Positions 34,903 to 43,198 of a stretch of 64,000 nucleotides of DNA are shown here, piece by piece. Each line of letters opens with the position of its first letter. Positions within the stretch are counted from its first letter, which is position 1. Position numbers and translations under genes: made by a program. The DNA is from Massilia terrae (GTDB taxonomy: Bacteria > Pseudomonadota > Gammaproteobacteria > Burkholderiales > Burkholderiaceae_D): assembly GCF_024753145.1 (NCBI RefSeq), contig NZ_JANUGU010000001.1, forward strand, positions 372,001-436,000, read 5' to 3'. The notes beneath the pieces are model-generated. The model was not told the DNA's origin and did not search any database. It saw only the letters and a list, made by a program, of their open reading frames with translations.

Positions 34903-36503
34903 ACAAGCTGCGCGACAAGGCCGGCTATGACGTCGTCGTGGTCGGTTTCGGCCCGTCCGGCGCTGTGGCGGCCGCGCTGCTGGGCCAGTCCGGCATCCGT
35001 ACGCTGGTGGTGGACCGCAGCCATGAGGTCTATCCGAAGCCGCGCGCCATCGCGCTGGACCACGAGATCATGCGGGTGTTCCAGAACCTCGGCCTGGCCG
35101 ACGCCATCGCGCCGCACTGCGAGCCGTTCACTCCGTCCGAGTACTACGGCGTCGACGGCCAGCTGATCAAGCGCCTGGCGACGGTCGAACCGCCATACCC
35201 GCTCGGGCACACGCCGTCGATGGTGTTCAGCCAGCCGCCGGTGGAAGCGGCGCTGCGCCGCCACGTCGAGTCGCTGCCGGCGGTGACGGTGGCGCTGGGC
35301 TGGCGTTTCACCGGCGTCGAGCAGGACGGCGACGGCGCCACCGTACGGATGGAGAACAGCGAGGGCACGGCGCTGTCCGTGCGCGCCCGCTACGTGATCG
35401 GCTGCGATGGCGCTTCGAGCTCGGTACGTGAAGCCGCCGGCATCACGCTGGAGGACCTGGAGTTCGACGAACCCTGGCTGGTGGTCGACGTGCAGGTCAA
35501 TGAACGCGGGCTGGCCAAACTGCCGACGACCAGCGTCCAGTACTGCGAGCCCGGGCGTCCCTGCACCTATGTGATCGGACCGGGCAACCACCGCCGCTGG
35601 GAGATCTCGCTGCTGCCGGGCGAGGACCCGGCGTACATGGCGACCGAAGAGGGCGCCTGGAGTGTGCTGCGGCGCTGGATCGGCCCAGAGGATGCCACGC
35701 TGTGGCGGCAGGCCAGCTACCGCTTCCACGCGCTGGTCGCCAGCGAATGGCGCAATGGGCGCGTATTCATCGCCGGCGACGCCGCGCACCAGCAGCCGCC
35801 CTTCCTGGGGCAGGGCATGTGCCAGGGCGTGCGCGACGCGGCCAACCTCGCGTGGAAACTGCGCACCGTGCTGGCGGGCGATGCCACCGGCCCCGCGGCT
35901 GAGGCACTGCTCGATACCTACAGGGTGGAGCGGCGCGAACACGTGCGCCGCCTGACCACCCGCATCAAGGAAATCGGCGCGGTCATCTGCGAGCGCGATC
36001 CCGCGGCGGCCCGCGCGCGCGACGCCGCGCTGATCGATGCAGCCGGCGGCGCGATCAAGACCGTGCCGCGCCAGGACATCATCCCGCCACTGTCCGGCGG
36101 CCTGCTGGCGCGCGGCGGCGGGAGCGGCACCGGCAAGTTGTTCCCGCAACCGCGCGTCAGCGGTCCCACCGGACCGCTGCTGCTGGACGAACTGGCGGGC
36201 AGCGGCTGGCGCATTGTCACCAACCGGCGAATCGCGCATCTGCCCGAGGAAATCCTGGCGCTGGCGGAGCATGTCGGCATCGTCGTCAGCATCCCGCCGG
36301 AGGAGGTCGCATTCTCCAGTGGTCCGTACTGGATGCAGGCCCGGGAGCTGGACGGCGTGCTGGCAGGCTGGTTCGCACGCCACGGTTGCTGTGCGGCGCT
36401 GGTCCGGCCCGACCATTACGTGTACGGTGTGGCCAACAGCGGCCAGGCGCTGCGCGATCTCGTCGCCGGGCTGGGAGACACCCTGGACCTGCGGATTCCA
36501 TAA
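34899..36503 (+). CDS. FAD-dependent aromatic monooxygenase (MhpA/PheA group)
   Basis: The protein has 534 residues. It shows the three class A flavoprotein hydroxylase motifs: GxGxxG-like VVVVGFGPSGAVAAALL near 14, the DG motif VIGCDGASSSVREAAG near 166 and the GD motif VFIAGDAAHQQPPFLGQGMCQGVRDA near 285. A thioredoxin-like C-terminal domain follows. Relatives hydroxylate phenolic rings (3-hydroxyphenylpropionate, resorcinol, flavonoid A-ring in FdeE) using NAD(P)H and oxygen. With the adjacent dioxygenase it forms a hydroxylation and ring-cleavage pair. Substrate is inferred. Confidence 0.9.
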   Translation: MNKLRDKAGYDVVVVGFGPSGAVAAALLGQSGIRTLVVDRSHEVYPKPRAIALDHEIMRVFQNLGLADAIAPHCEPFTPSEYYGVDGQLIKRLATVEPPYPLGHTPSMVFSQPPVEAALRRHVESLPAVTVALGWRFTGVEQDGDGATVRMENSEGTALSVRARYVIGCDGASSSVREAAGITLEDLEFDEPWLVVDVQVNERGLAKLPTTSVQYCEPGRPCTYVIGPGNHRRWEISLLPGEDPAYMATEEGAWSVLRRWIGPEDATLWRQASYRFHALVASEWRNGRVFIAGDAAHQQPPFLGQGMCQGVRDAANLAWKLRTVLAGDATGPAAEALLDTYRVERREHVRRLTTRIKEIGAVICERDPAAARARDAALIDAAGGAIKTVPRQDIIPPLSGGLLARGGGSGTGKLFPQPRVSGPTGPLLLDELAGSGWRIVTNRRIAHLPEEILALAEHVGIVVSIPPEEVAFSSGPYWMQARELDGVLAGWFARHGCCAALVRPDHYVYGVANSGQALRDLVAGLGDTLDLRIP

Positions 36504-36522
36504 ATACAAAGAGGAGACAAAC

Positions 36523-37878
36523 ATGGCACGACAAGACAAAGAACTCGACGCCAGCCGCCGTACGCTGCTTGGCCTGGGCACTGCATTGGCCGGCGCCACG
36601 CTGCTGCCGTCGGCGCCCGCCGGCGCGGCCAAGGCCAACGGCCCATTCCCCAAGGGCTTCCTGTGGGGGGCGGCCATCGCCGGCCACCAGGCCGAAGGCG
36701 ATAACGTCGCCAGCGACGCCTGGCTGCTGGAGAACATCCAGCCGACCGAATTCAAGGAGCCGTCCGGTGCCGCCGTCGACCACTACCGCCTGTACGACCA
36801 GGACATCGCGATCCTCGCTGGCCTGGGACTGAATACCTTCCGCTTCTCGATCGAGTGGGCGCGAGTGGAGCCGGTCGAGGGCATGTTCTCGGTGGCCGCG
36901 CTGGAGCATTACCGCGACGTGCTGCTGTCGTGCCGCAGCCACGGCGTCAAGTCGATGGTCAGCTTCAACCACTTCGTCACGCCGGCCTGGTTCGCCGCAC
37001 GCGGCGGCTGGGAGGCCGAGGGATCGCCGCAGCTGTACGCGCGCTACTGCGACAAGGTGGCGCGCCACCTCGGTGACCTGATCGACTACGTCACCACCTT
37101 CAACGAGCCGAACCTGCCGCGCCTGTTGTTCGGCATACCCGGCCCGCTGTCCGGCATGGCCGACAATCCGCGCATGCGCCAGATGCTCGCCAGGGCAGGG
37201 CAGCTAGCCGGCACCGGGAAATGGTCGTCATGGATTTTTGGCGACTTCGCGAAGATCGAAGCCGGGCTGCTGCAAGGCCATGCCGCCGGCTTCCAGGCGA
37301 TCAAGACGGTGCGGCCGCAGTTGCCGGTCGGCCTGTCGTTCGCGATCGCCGACGACCAGGCCGTCGACGGCGGCGAAGCGATGGTCGCGCGCAAACGCGC
37401 CATCGCGTACGAGCCGTGGTTCAAGGCGATCTCCGAACATGGCGATTTCATTGGTGTGCAGACCTACACACGTGAACTGATCGGCCCGGACGGCGTTCGT
37501 CCGCCGCCGAAAGACGCCAGGTTCACGTCCGCTCACATGGAGTACTACCCGCAGGCGCTGGAAGCCACTATCCGCTACACGGCGCAGCACGTGAAGGTGC
37601 CGATCTTCGTCACCGAGAACGGCGTGTCGACGGACGACGATGCGGTGCGCAGCGCCTATATCCGCACCGCGGTCGGCGGCGTCGCCAAATGCCTGAAAGA
37701 CGGTATTCCAGTGAAGGGCTACGTGCACTGGTCGCTGCTCGATAACTTCGAATGGATTTTCGGATTCGGACCGCACTACGGCCTGATCGCGGTCGACCGC
37801 ACGACCATGAAGCGGACCGTCAAGCCGAGCGCGCGAACGCTGGGCCAGATCGCGAAGGCCAACGGCATCGCCGCGTGA
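36523..37878 (+). CDS. GH1-family beta-glucosidase-like enzyme with Tat signal
   Basis: The protein has 451 residues. A twin-arginine signal (SRRTLLGLGTALAGATLL, residues 11-28) precedes a GH1 barrel. The acid/base Glu195 is in TTFNEPN and the nucleophile Glu365 in FVTENGV. FLWGAAIAGHQAEGDN and YVHWSLLDNFEW line the sugar site. GH1 enzymes cut beta-glucosides, often aryl glucosides. Finding it in the same rightward operon as ring-hydroxylating and ring-cleaving enzymes suggests that the natural substrate is a glucosylated phenolic. ATG 36523 follows GAGGAGA. An exported folded glucosidase is less common than cytoplasmic GH1. Confidence 0.9.
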   Translation: MARQDKELDASRRTLLGLGTALAGATLLPSAPAGAAKANGPFPKGFLWGAAIAGHQAEGDNVASDAWLLENIQPTEFKEPSGAAVDHYRLYDQDIAILAGLGLNTFRFSIEWARVEPVEGMFSVAALEHYRDVLLSCRSHGVKSMVSFNHFVTPAWFAARGGWEAEGSPQLYARYCDKVARHLGDLIDYVTTFNEPNLPRLLFGIPGPLSGMADNPRMRQMLARAGQLAGTGKWSSWIFGDFAKIEAGLLQGHAAGFQAIKTVRPQLPVGLSFAIADDQAVDGGEAMVARKRAIAYEPWFKAISEHGDFIGVQTYTRELIGPDGVRPPPKDARFTSAHMEYYPQALEATIRYTAQHVKVPIFVTENGVSTDDDAVRSAYIRTAVGGVAKCLKDGIPVKGYVHWSLLDNFEWIFGFGPHYGLIAVDRTTMKRTVKPSARTLGQIAKANGIAA

Positions 37879-37879
37879 G

Positions 37880-37894
37880 CGATAGCAGGTATCG
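37880..37894. promoter_or_regulatory. CGATA-N5-TATCG dyad, site 3
   Basis: CGATAGCAGGTATCG is the exact reverse complement of site 1 at 30311-30325. It lies in the 90-bp gap between the GH1 gene and the next amidohydrolase, suggesting a second promoter there under the same regulator. A 12-bp palindrome GGCTGGCCAGCC follows at 37909-37920. Confidence 0.6.
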
Positions 37895-37968
37895 CCAAAA
37901 TGGGCTTTGGCTGGCCAGCCGGTCTGGCTAAGCTGAAGCCTGATGTGATGTAAAAATAGGAGACACAA

Positions 37969-39207
37969 GTGGGCGGCATTATTTTTGAAAACGTACGCAT
38001 CTTCGACGGCAGCCAGATGCGCGCGGGGACCGGCGCGGTGCGCGTCGAAGGCAACCGCATCGCGGAGGTAAGCGACGGCGCCGGCATTGCGCACCACGAC
38101 GCCGACCGCGTCATCGACGGCCAGGGCGGCACGCTGATGCCGGGCCTCGTCGAAGCCCATGCGCACCTGTCCTGGCCAAGTTCGGTCGAGCGCTTCGTGC
38201 CCGGCATGGCGCTGCCGCCGGAAGACCTGGTGCTGACCACCGCGCGCAACGCGCGCATCCTGCTCGACCACGGCTTCACGAGCGCCTATTCGGCAGGCTC
38301 GCTGAGCAAATCGGTCGAGGTGGTGCTGAACACCTTCATCACCAGCGGCGGCATGCCGGGCCCACGCCTGGTCGCCTCGTCGATCGAGCGCGAGCCGCCG
38401 TCGGTGGAGGAGCTCGACCCGGGCCGCGTCGCCGAACATGGCAGCGGCCCTGATGCGGTGCGCGCCTTCGTGAAGGAATGCGCGGCGATCGGCGCCAAGT
38501 CGGTCAAGTTCCTGCTGTCCGGCGAGGATGCGCTGATGCCGGGCGCCTCGCAGAAGCTGATGTACACGCAGGAGGAGGCCGACGCCGCCGGCGAGCAGGC
38601 GCGCGAGTCCGGCGTCTGGCTGGCCTGCCACGCGCAGGCATCGGATGCGGTCAAGATGGGCCTGCGCGCGGGCTTTCGGGTGCTGTACCACTGCACCTAT
38701 GCCGACGAGGAGGCGCTCGATATGCTGGAGGCCAAGCGCGGCGAGATCTTCATCGCGCCGGCCATCGGCATCATCCAGGCCACGCTCGATGCGGCCCCTC
38801 CGCCGCACTTCGACATGAGCCACATGAAGCGCAGCGCCGCCGAAGTGCTGGAACTGCAGAAGAAGCTGGTGCCCGAACTGCGCCGCCGCGGCCTGCGCGT
38901 GCTGCCGGGGGGCGACTACGGTTTTCCCTTCAACCCGAACGGGCGCAACGCGCGCGATCTCGAGCTGTTCGTCAAGCTGTTCGGCTACACGCCGCAGGAA
39001 GCCCTGTCGGCGGCCACGCTGCTGGGCGGTGAGCTGATGGGCATGGGGGACGAGCTGGGTCAGGTCAAGCAGGGCTTCCTGGCCGACCTGCTGCTGGTCG
39101 ATGGCGATCCAACCGCCGATGTGGCGATCCTGCAGGACCGCAAGCGCCTGCGTGCGATCATGAAGGACGGCCGCTTCCACAAGGATCCAGCGTTGGCGGC
39201 GCTGTGA
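37969..39207 (+). CDS. Imidazolonepropionase-like metal-dependent amidohydrolase
   Basis: This 412-residue protein has the amidohydrolase composite layout: N-terminal beta-sandwich strands, the HxH metal site in MPGLVEAHAHLSW, a barrel with VWLACHAQASDAV and VLYHCTYADEEA His ligands and a late Asp in LPGGDYGFPFNPNG. The C-terminus closes the sandwich (GFLADLLLVDGDPTADVAIL). Such enzymes hydrolyse C-N or lactone/ester bonds of small cyclic compounds. GTG 37969 is preceded by TAGGAGA, so a GTG start is well supported. The role in the cluster may be opening of a lactone or heterocycle, but that is open. Confidence 0.85.
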   Translation: MGGIIFENVRIFDGSQMRAGTGAVRVEGNRIAEVSDGAGIAHHDADRVIDGQGGTLMPGLVEAHAHLSWPSSVERFVPGMALPPEDLVLTTARNARILLDHGFTSAYSAGSLSKSVEVVLNTFITSGGMPGPRLVASSIEREPPSVEELDPGRVAEHGSGPDAVRAFVKECAAIGAKSVKFLLSGEDALMPGASQKLMYTQEEADAAGEQARESGVWLACHAQASDAVKMGLRAGFRVLYHCTYADEEALDMLEAKRGEIFIAPAIGIIQATLDAAPPPHFDMSHMKRSAAEVLELQKKLVPELRRRGLRVLPGGDYGFPFNPNGRNARDLELFVKLFGYTPQEALSAATLLGGELMGMGDELGQVKQGFLADLLLVDGDPTADVAILQDRKRLRAIMKDGRFHKDPALAAL

Positions 39208-40091
39208 TGACGCTTCCGGAAATCGAACGAGCGATCCGCGCGGCGGGCCCGGTGATCGACCCGTCCGCCGCCAAGGCGCTGTATGCGCCGCTGCTGGCCG
39301 GTATGCCTCGCGGCGGGGAAGTGGTCACGGATATCGCCTATGGCAGCGATGAGCGGCATCGGCTCGATGTCTACCGGCCTGTCGGCGCACGCGAACCCGC
39401 GCCGGTGGTGGTGTTCCTGCACGGCGGAGGCTTCATCCGCGGCGACAAGGGCGACCGCGCCGCGGTCGGCCATTACTTCTCGCGTCACGGCGTGCTCGCG
39501 GTTCTGCCAAACTACCGCCTCGGACCGCGCCACCGCTGGCCAGCCGGGGCCGAGGACGCAGCCTCCGTGTTGGCGTGGGCACGCGCCCATGTCGCGTCGT
39601 ACGGCGGGAATCCTGAACACATCGTGATGGCAGGTGAATCGGCGGGCGCGGCCCATGTCGCGGCGGCAATTCTGGTCAAGCGCTTCCATCCCACCGAGGG
39701 CCTGGAGATCGCGGGCGCCTTCCTCGCGTCCGGCGTCTACAACGCGCAGCTCGAACTGCTGGCGCGCCGCCAGCTCGGTATCGCCACGCCGGACCCGCGC
39801 AACGAAGCGTATTTTGGCCCGGATTTCGACGCCTATCCGCGCATGTCCACGGTCGAACTAGTGGACGCTGCGCCGTTCCCGCTTGCGATCACCTACGCCG
39901 AGCTGGATCCCGTGCAGATGCAGGCGCAGGCAGGTGAACTGTTCGCACGCCTCGTCACCTGTCACGGCTTCCAGCCGCGCATCGCGATGATCCGCAATCA
40001 CAACCACCTTAGCCAGGTGTACTCGATCAACAGCGGCGACGAATCGCTGTCAGGCCCGCTGCTCGACTTCGTGCGCACCCCCCGGGTCTAG
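39207..40091 (+). CDS. Alpha/beta hydrolase, HSL-like esterase family
   Basis: The protein has 294 residues. The oxyanion-hole motif HGGGF lies in VFLHGGGFIRGDKGDR, and the nucleophile is Ser in MAGESAGAAH. Acid and His residues are expected in the C-terminal part (YAELDPV and IRNHNHLSQ). It starts within the stop of the amidohydrolase gene (ATGA overlap). An esterase or C-C hydrolase here could remove acyl groups from phenolics or act on ring-fission products. Confidence 0.85.
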   Translation: MTLPEIERAIRAAGPVIDPSAAKALYAPLLAGMPRGGEVVTDIAYGSDERHRLDVYRPVGAREPAPVVVFLHGGGFIRGDKGDRAAVGHYFSRHGVLAVLPNYRLGPRHRWPAGAEDAASVLAWARAHVASYGGNPEHIVMAGESAGAAHVAAAILVKRFHPTEGLEIAGAFLASGVYNAQLELLARRQLGIATPDPRNEAYFGPDFDAYPRMSTVELVDAAPFPLAITYAELDPVQMQAQAGELFARLVTCHGFQPRIAMIRNHNHLSQVYSINSGDESLSGPLLDFVRTPRV

Positions 40092-40111
40092 CCCCAAAGC
40101 CGCCATGAACC

Positions 40112-40132
40112 GCTCCGCGCCGCGTGCGGAGC
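40112..40132 (+). terminator. Possible terminator after the phenolic operon
   Basis: GCTCCGC (40112-40118) and GCGGAGC (40126-40132) form a 7-bp GC stem with a 7-nt loop. It follows the esterase stop by about 20 bp and is trailed by CGGTCTATTT, a weak T-rich tract. It separates the operon from the LysR gene. Confidence 0.45.
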
Positions 40133-40172
40133 CGGTCTATTTATGGTGACAGCCACTAAAAAAGAAAATAAA

Positions 40173-40200
40173 GTAAGGATAAAAAGGGCGGAAGCCTTAC
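40173..40200. promoter_or_regulatory. Inverted repeat upstream of the NodD-like regulator gene
   Basis: GTAAGG (40173-40178) and CCTTAC (40195-40200) flank an A-rich centre just before the LysR gene. The surrounding 60 bp are unusually AT-rich for this genome, marking the promoter region of that gene. It may be an autoregulatory site. Confidence 0.35.
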
Positions 40201-40219
40201 GATAACTTGGAGACAACGG

Positions 40220-41209
40220 ATGCGATTCAACCGTCTGGACTTGAATCTGCTGCTGGCGCTCGATGCTTTGCTCGACGAGCAGAACATCACGCGGGCGGCG
40301 GCGCGCGTGAACGTGAGCCAGTCCGCGATGAGCGGCATGCTGGCGCGCCTGCGCGAATTTTTCGAGGACGACCTGCTGGCCGCGGTCGGCCGCAACATGG
40401 AACTGACGGTGCTCGGCCGCCAGCTGGCGGGGCCGGTGCACGACCTGATCCTGCACGTGCACGCCACGGTGGGCATCCGCGTCAACTTCGATCCGGCGCG
40501 CGAGACGCGCACGATGAAGATCATGGTATCGGATTACGCTACTGAAGTCTTCCTGAACCAGGTGGTGGCGCGGGTGCTGCGCGACGCGCCAAATATGACG
40601 CTGGAGCTGGTGCCGCTGGCCGACGACGCCGCCGAAAAGCTGCGCCGTGGCGAGAACGATTTCCTGATCATTCCGCGCCACTTCCTCGATACCGAGCATC
40701 CGCAGCGGCAGCTGTTCGAGGACCACTACTGCGCCGTGCTCTGGGAGGGCAATACCCAGGTGGGCGACGTGCTCGATGCCGCGACCTACGAGCGCATGGC
40801 CCACATCGCGCCGATGCTGGGCCGACCGCGCTCGCCGACGATGGAAGAATTGCTGCTGCGGGCGCGCGACGTCAAGCGCAATATCCGCGTCATCACTTGC
40901 GATTTTTCGAGCATGGCCACCGCGCTGGTTGGCACCGACCTCGTGGCGACCATGCACACGCGGCTCGCTCTGGCTTGCGCGCGGCGGCTGCCGATCCGTG
41001 TGCTGCCGCTGCCGTACAACCTTCCGCCGCTGGCGGAATGCCTGCAATGGCACCGGTTCCAGGAGAACGACCCCTGCCACATCTGGCTGCGCGGGATCAT
41101 GCTGGAAATCGCGCGTGGATTGCCGTCGAATGAAGAACTGCCGATGGCGCCGCTGAGTGCCAATGCCATCAATACCGGACGGTCGGTGGCTGGCGTCACG
41201 ATGCGATAA
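40220..41209 (+). CDS. NodD-like LysR-family regulator
   Basis: This 329-residue protein opens with MRFNRLDLNLLLALDALLDE and a helix-turn-helix at about 20-42 (NITRAAARVNVSQSAMSGMLARLREFF), the N-terminal pattern of the NodD/NodD-like subgroup. NodD proteins sense flavonoids, and NodD-like FdeR controls naringenin degradation in Herbaspirillum. It follows the phenolic operon on the same strand with a separate AT-rich leader and GGAGA before ATG 40220. Its effector is therefore plausibly a flavonoid or related phenolic; this is inference from subgroup and position. Confidence 0.85.
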   Translation: MRFNRLDLNLLLALDALLDEQNITRAAARVNVSQSAMSGMLARLREFFEDDLLAAVGRNMELTVLGRQLAGPVHDLILHVHATVGIRVNFDPARETRTMKIMVSDYATEVFLNQVVARVLRDAPNMTLELVPLADDAAEKLRRGENDFLIIPRHFLDTEHPQRQLFEDHYCAVLWEGNTQVGDVLDAATYERMAHIAPMLGRPRSPTMEELLLRARDVKRNIRVITCDFSSMATALVGTDLVATMHTRLALACARRLPIRVLPLPYNLPPLAECLQWHRFQENDPCHIWLRGIMLEIARGLPSNEELPMAPLSANAINTGRSVAGVTMR

Positions 41210-41224
41210 GAACGAAAGAGAGAA

Positions 41225-41252
41225 CGTCGTTCCCGCGCAGGCGGGAACGACG
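41225..41252. repeat. Single GTTCCC-N8-GGGAAC palindrome (copy B)
   Basis: CGTCGTTCCCGC and GCGGGAACGACG form a perfect 12-bp stem with loop GCAG. It lies between the convergent LysR and leuA genes, 15 bp from each stop. It is one arm of the element seen at 13391-13504. Confidence 0.85.
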
Positions 41253-41268
41253 GTTTGAGGCTAAGGGT

Positions 41269-42960
41269 TTACGCAGTGGCGTCCTGCGCCTCGACCATCA
41301 CCGGACAGCCACGCGCCGCCAGGCGATTGATCGCATTCACCACAGCCAGCACCGACGCGGTGACGATGTTGGTGCTGATCCCCGCGCCGAAAGCGGAGCC
41401 GGCGATCCCCGGCCACGCCGCCTCGACGATCGCCAGCGCCTGTGCCTGCGCGCCCGCGCTGGTCGCACGTTCCTCGTAGTGATCGATACGGATCGGCAGT
41501 CCGAGCGCGTCGACGACAGCGGCGATCGGCCCGTTGCCGTTACCGGACAAACGATGATGCTGGCCACGGAAGGAGACATCGAGCTCGATGCTCTGGCCAT
41601 CGTCGTCCAGGCGGTGGCCGTAATACACCAGGGTCGCGCCCTCGCTTTGCGTCTGCAGATAGGTGTCGGAGAAAATCGTCCACAACTGCTGGCCGCTGAT
41701 TTCGCTCTCGCTGGCGTCGGCATGCTGCTGTACCACCGAACTGAATTCGACCTGCATCCGGCGCGGCATCTGGATGCCGCGTTCGCGTTCGAGCAAGTAG
41801 GTGATGCCACCTTTGCCGGACTGGCTGTTCACGCGGATCAGGCTATCGTAGGTTCGCCCGATATCGGCCGGATCGATCGGCAGGTAGGGCACTTCCCAGA
41901 CACCGTTCGGATCGCGCGCCGCGAAGCCTTTCTTGATCGCGTCCTGGTGCGAACCGGAGAACGCGGTAAAGACAAGGTCGCCCACATAAGGATGGCGCGG
42001 ATGGATCGGCAAGCCGGTGCATTCCTCTGCGATGCGGGCGATGCCGTTGATGTCCGAGAAGTCCAGCTTGGGATGGACGCCTTGCGTGTAGAGGTTGAGC
42101 GCCAGGGTGACGATGTCCACGTTGCCACTGCGCTCGCCGTTCCCGAACAGGCAGCCCTCGACCCGCTGCGCGCCGGCCATCATCGCCAGTTCGGCGGCGG
42201 CCACGCCGGTGCCACGGTCATTGTGCGGATGCACGCAGAGGATGACGTGCTCGCGCGGCGTGAGGTGACGGTGCATCCACTCGATCTGGTCCGCGAACAC
42301 ATTCGGCGTCGCGTTTTCGACGGTGGTCGGAAGGTTGATGATGATGTCGCGTCCCGGACCGGTGCCCCATGCCTCGATCGCGGCCTGGCAGGCCTGCAGC
42401 GACACGTCCAGCTCCGTCATGCTGAAGCATTCCGGCGAATACTGCAGGGTCCAGCGCGTCTCAGGCCGCGCATCCGTCAGCTCTTTTACGTAACGGACGT
42501 GGCGGTCGATAAAGGCCACCATTTCGGGCACCGTCATGCCGAACACCACTTCGCGCCACACCGGCGCGGTCGCGTTATAGATGTGGACGATGGCGCTGTG
42601 CGCTCCCTTCACGGCGTCGACCGTCTTTTCGATCAGGTCGGTGCGCGACTGGGTGATGACCATCAGCGTCACGTCGTCCGGCACGAGGTCCTCGTCGATC
42701 AGGCGGCGCACGAAGTCGTAGTCGATCTGCGAAGCGGAGGGGAAACCGACCTCGATTTCCTTGAAGCCGATCCGCACCAGCTCCTGGAACATGCGCACCT
42801 TGCGTTCGACGTTCATCGGCTCGAACAGGGCCTGGTTGCCGTCGCGCAGATCGGTGGACAGCCAGGTCGGCGGCGACGAAATGACCTTGGACGGCCATTG
42901 GCGGTCTTCGAGCCGGACAGGGGAAATGGGACGGTACTTGCGGGACGGTTCTTGAATCAT
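41269..42960 (-). CDS. leuA: 2-isopropylmalate synthase (long form)
   Basis: The protein has 563 residues. It condenses 2-ketoisovalerate with acetyl-CoA, the committed step of leucine synthesis. The HMGL-type barrel is at about 25-300, with LSTDLRDGNQALFEPM (catalytic Arg and metal Asp) and VHPHNDRGTGVAAAELAMMAGAQRVEG (metal His pair). A C-terminal LeuA regulatory domain (about 430-560) should bind leucine. This is the longer LeuA type of Corynebacterium and many betaproteobacteria. ATG 42960 has GGAG six bases upstream; the GTG at 42972 would use up that site. A Leu-rich leader peptide precedes it. Confidence 0.96.
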   Translation of the reverse strand: MIQEPSRKYRPISPVRLEDRQWPSKVISSPPTWLSTDLRDGNQALFEPMNVERKVRMFQELVRIGFKEIEVGFPSASQIDYDFVRRLIDEDLVPDDVTLMVITQSRTDLIEKTVDAVKGAHSAIVHIYNATAPVWREVVFGMTVPEMVAFIDRHVRYVKELTDARPETRWTLQYSPECFSMTELDVSLQACQAAIEAWGTGPGRDIIINLPTTVENATPNVFADQIEWMHRHLTPREHVILCVHPHNDRGTGVAAAELAMMAGAQRVEGCLFGNGERSGNVDIVTLALNLYTQGVHPKLDFSDINGIARIAEECTGLPIHPRHPYVGDLVFTAFSGSHQDAIKKGFAARDPNGVWEVPYLPIDPADIGRTYDSLIRVNSQSGKGGITYLLERERGIQMPRRMQVEFSSVVQQHADASESEISGQQLWTIFSDTYLQTQSEGATLVYYGHRLDDDGQSIELDVSFRGQHHRLSGNGNGPIAAVVDALGLPIRIDHYEERATSAGAQAQALAIVEAAWPGIAGSAFGAGISTNIVTASVLAVVNAINRLAARGCPVMVEAQDATA

Positions 42961-43004
42961 CTGGAGCTCCACGTTCGGTGCCGGCGCTCTGGCGCCAGCC
43001 GGTT

Positions 43005-43079
43005 AAAACACACTTGGGCTCCCCCTTCTCGCGCTGCGGCAGGGCAGGCGCGGGTACGTGGGCCGGGATCAGGGGGGAG
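43005..43079 (-). terminator. Possible leuA attenuator hairpin
   Basis: On the minus strand, CTCCCCC (43079-43073) can pair with GGGGGAG (43025-43019) and a TTTT run follows at 43008-43005. Alternatively GGCCGGG in the leader codons (43136-43130) can pair with CCCGGCC (43067-43061), inside that hairpin. Two exclusive foldings after a Leu-rich leader are what transcription attenuation needs, though the loop is long and the T-run is about 10 nt from the stem. Confidence 0.4.
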
Positions 43080-43088
43080 TTGGGTGCG

Positions 43089-43190
43089 TTACCGCGGTAG
43101 CAACGGATGGGTGGCAAACGCGAACAGACCCCGGCCAAGTGTCAGACTTAGCAGTAGGTCTAGCTTTAGCAGTTGCGTTTGGTTTGCCAT
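43089..43190 (-). CDS. leuL: leuA leader peptide, leucine-rich
   Basis: This short frame encodes 33 residues starting MANQTQLLKLDLLLSLTL. Eleven of the 33 are Leu, and five of those use CTA, a rare codon in this GC-rich genome; CTA and CTG dominate codons 7-16. It ends 128 bp before the leuA start. Ribosome stalling at Leu codons when leucyl-tRNA is scarce would change folding downstream and allow leuA transcription, as in enteric leuL. An extended -10 box lies only about 9 bp before its ATG, so the leader may be translated almost without a 5' UTR. Confidence 0.72.
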   Translation of the reverse strand: MANQTQLLKLDLLLSLTLGRGLFAFATHPLLPR

Positions 43191-43198
43191 GTGCGATG

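Noticed and set aside
37228-39180. A 650-codon minus-strand open frame
   Set aside because: It covers the end of GH1 and the whole amidohydrolase gene in antisense and shows no family pattern.
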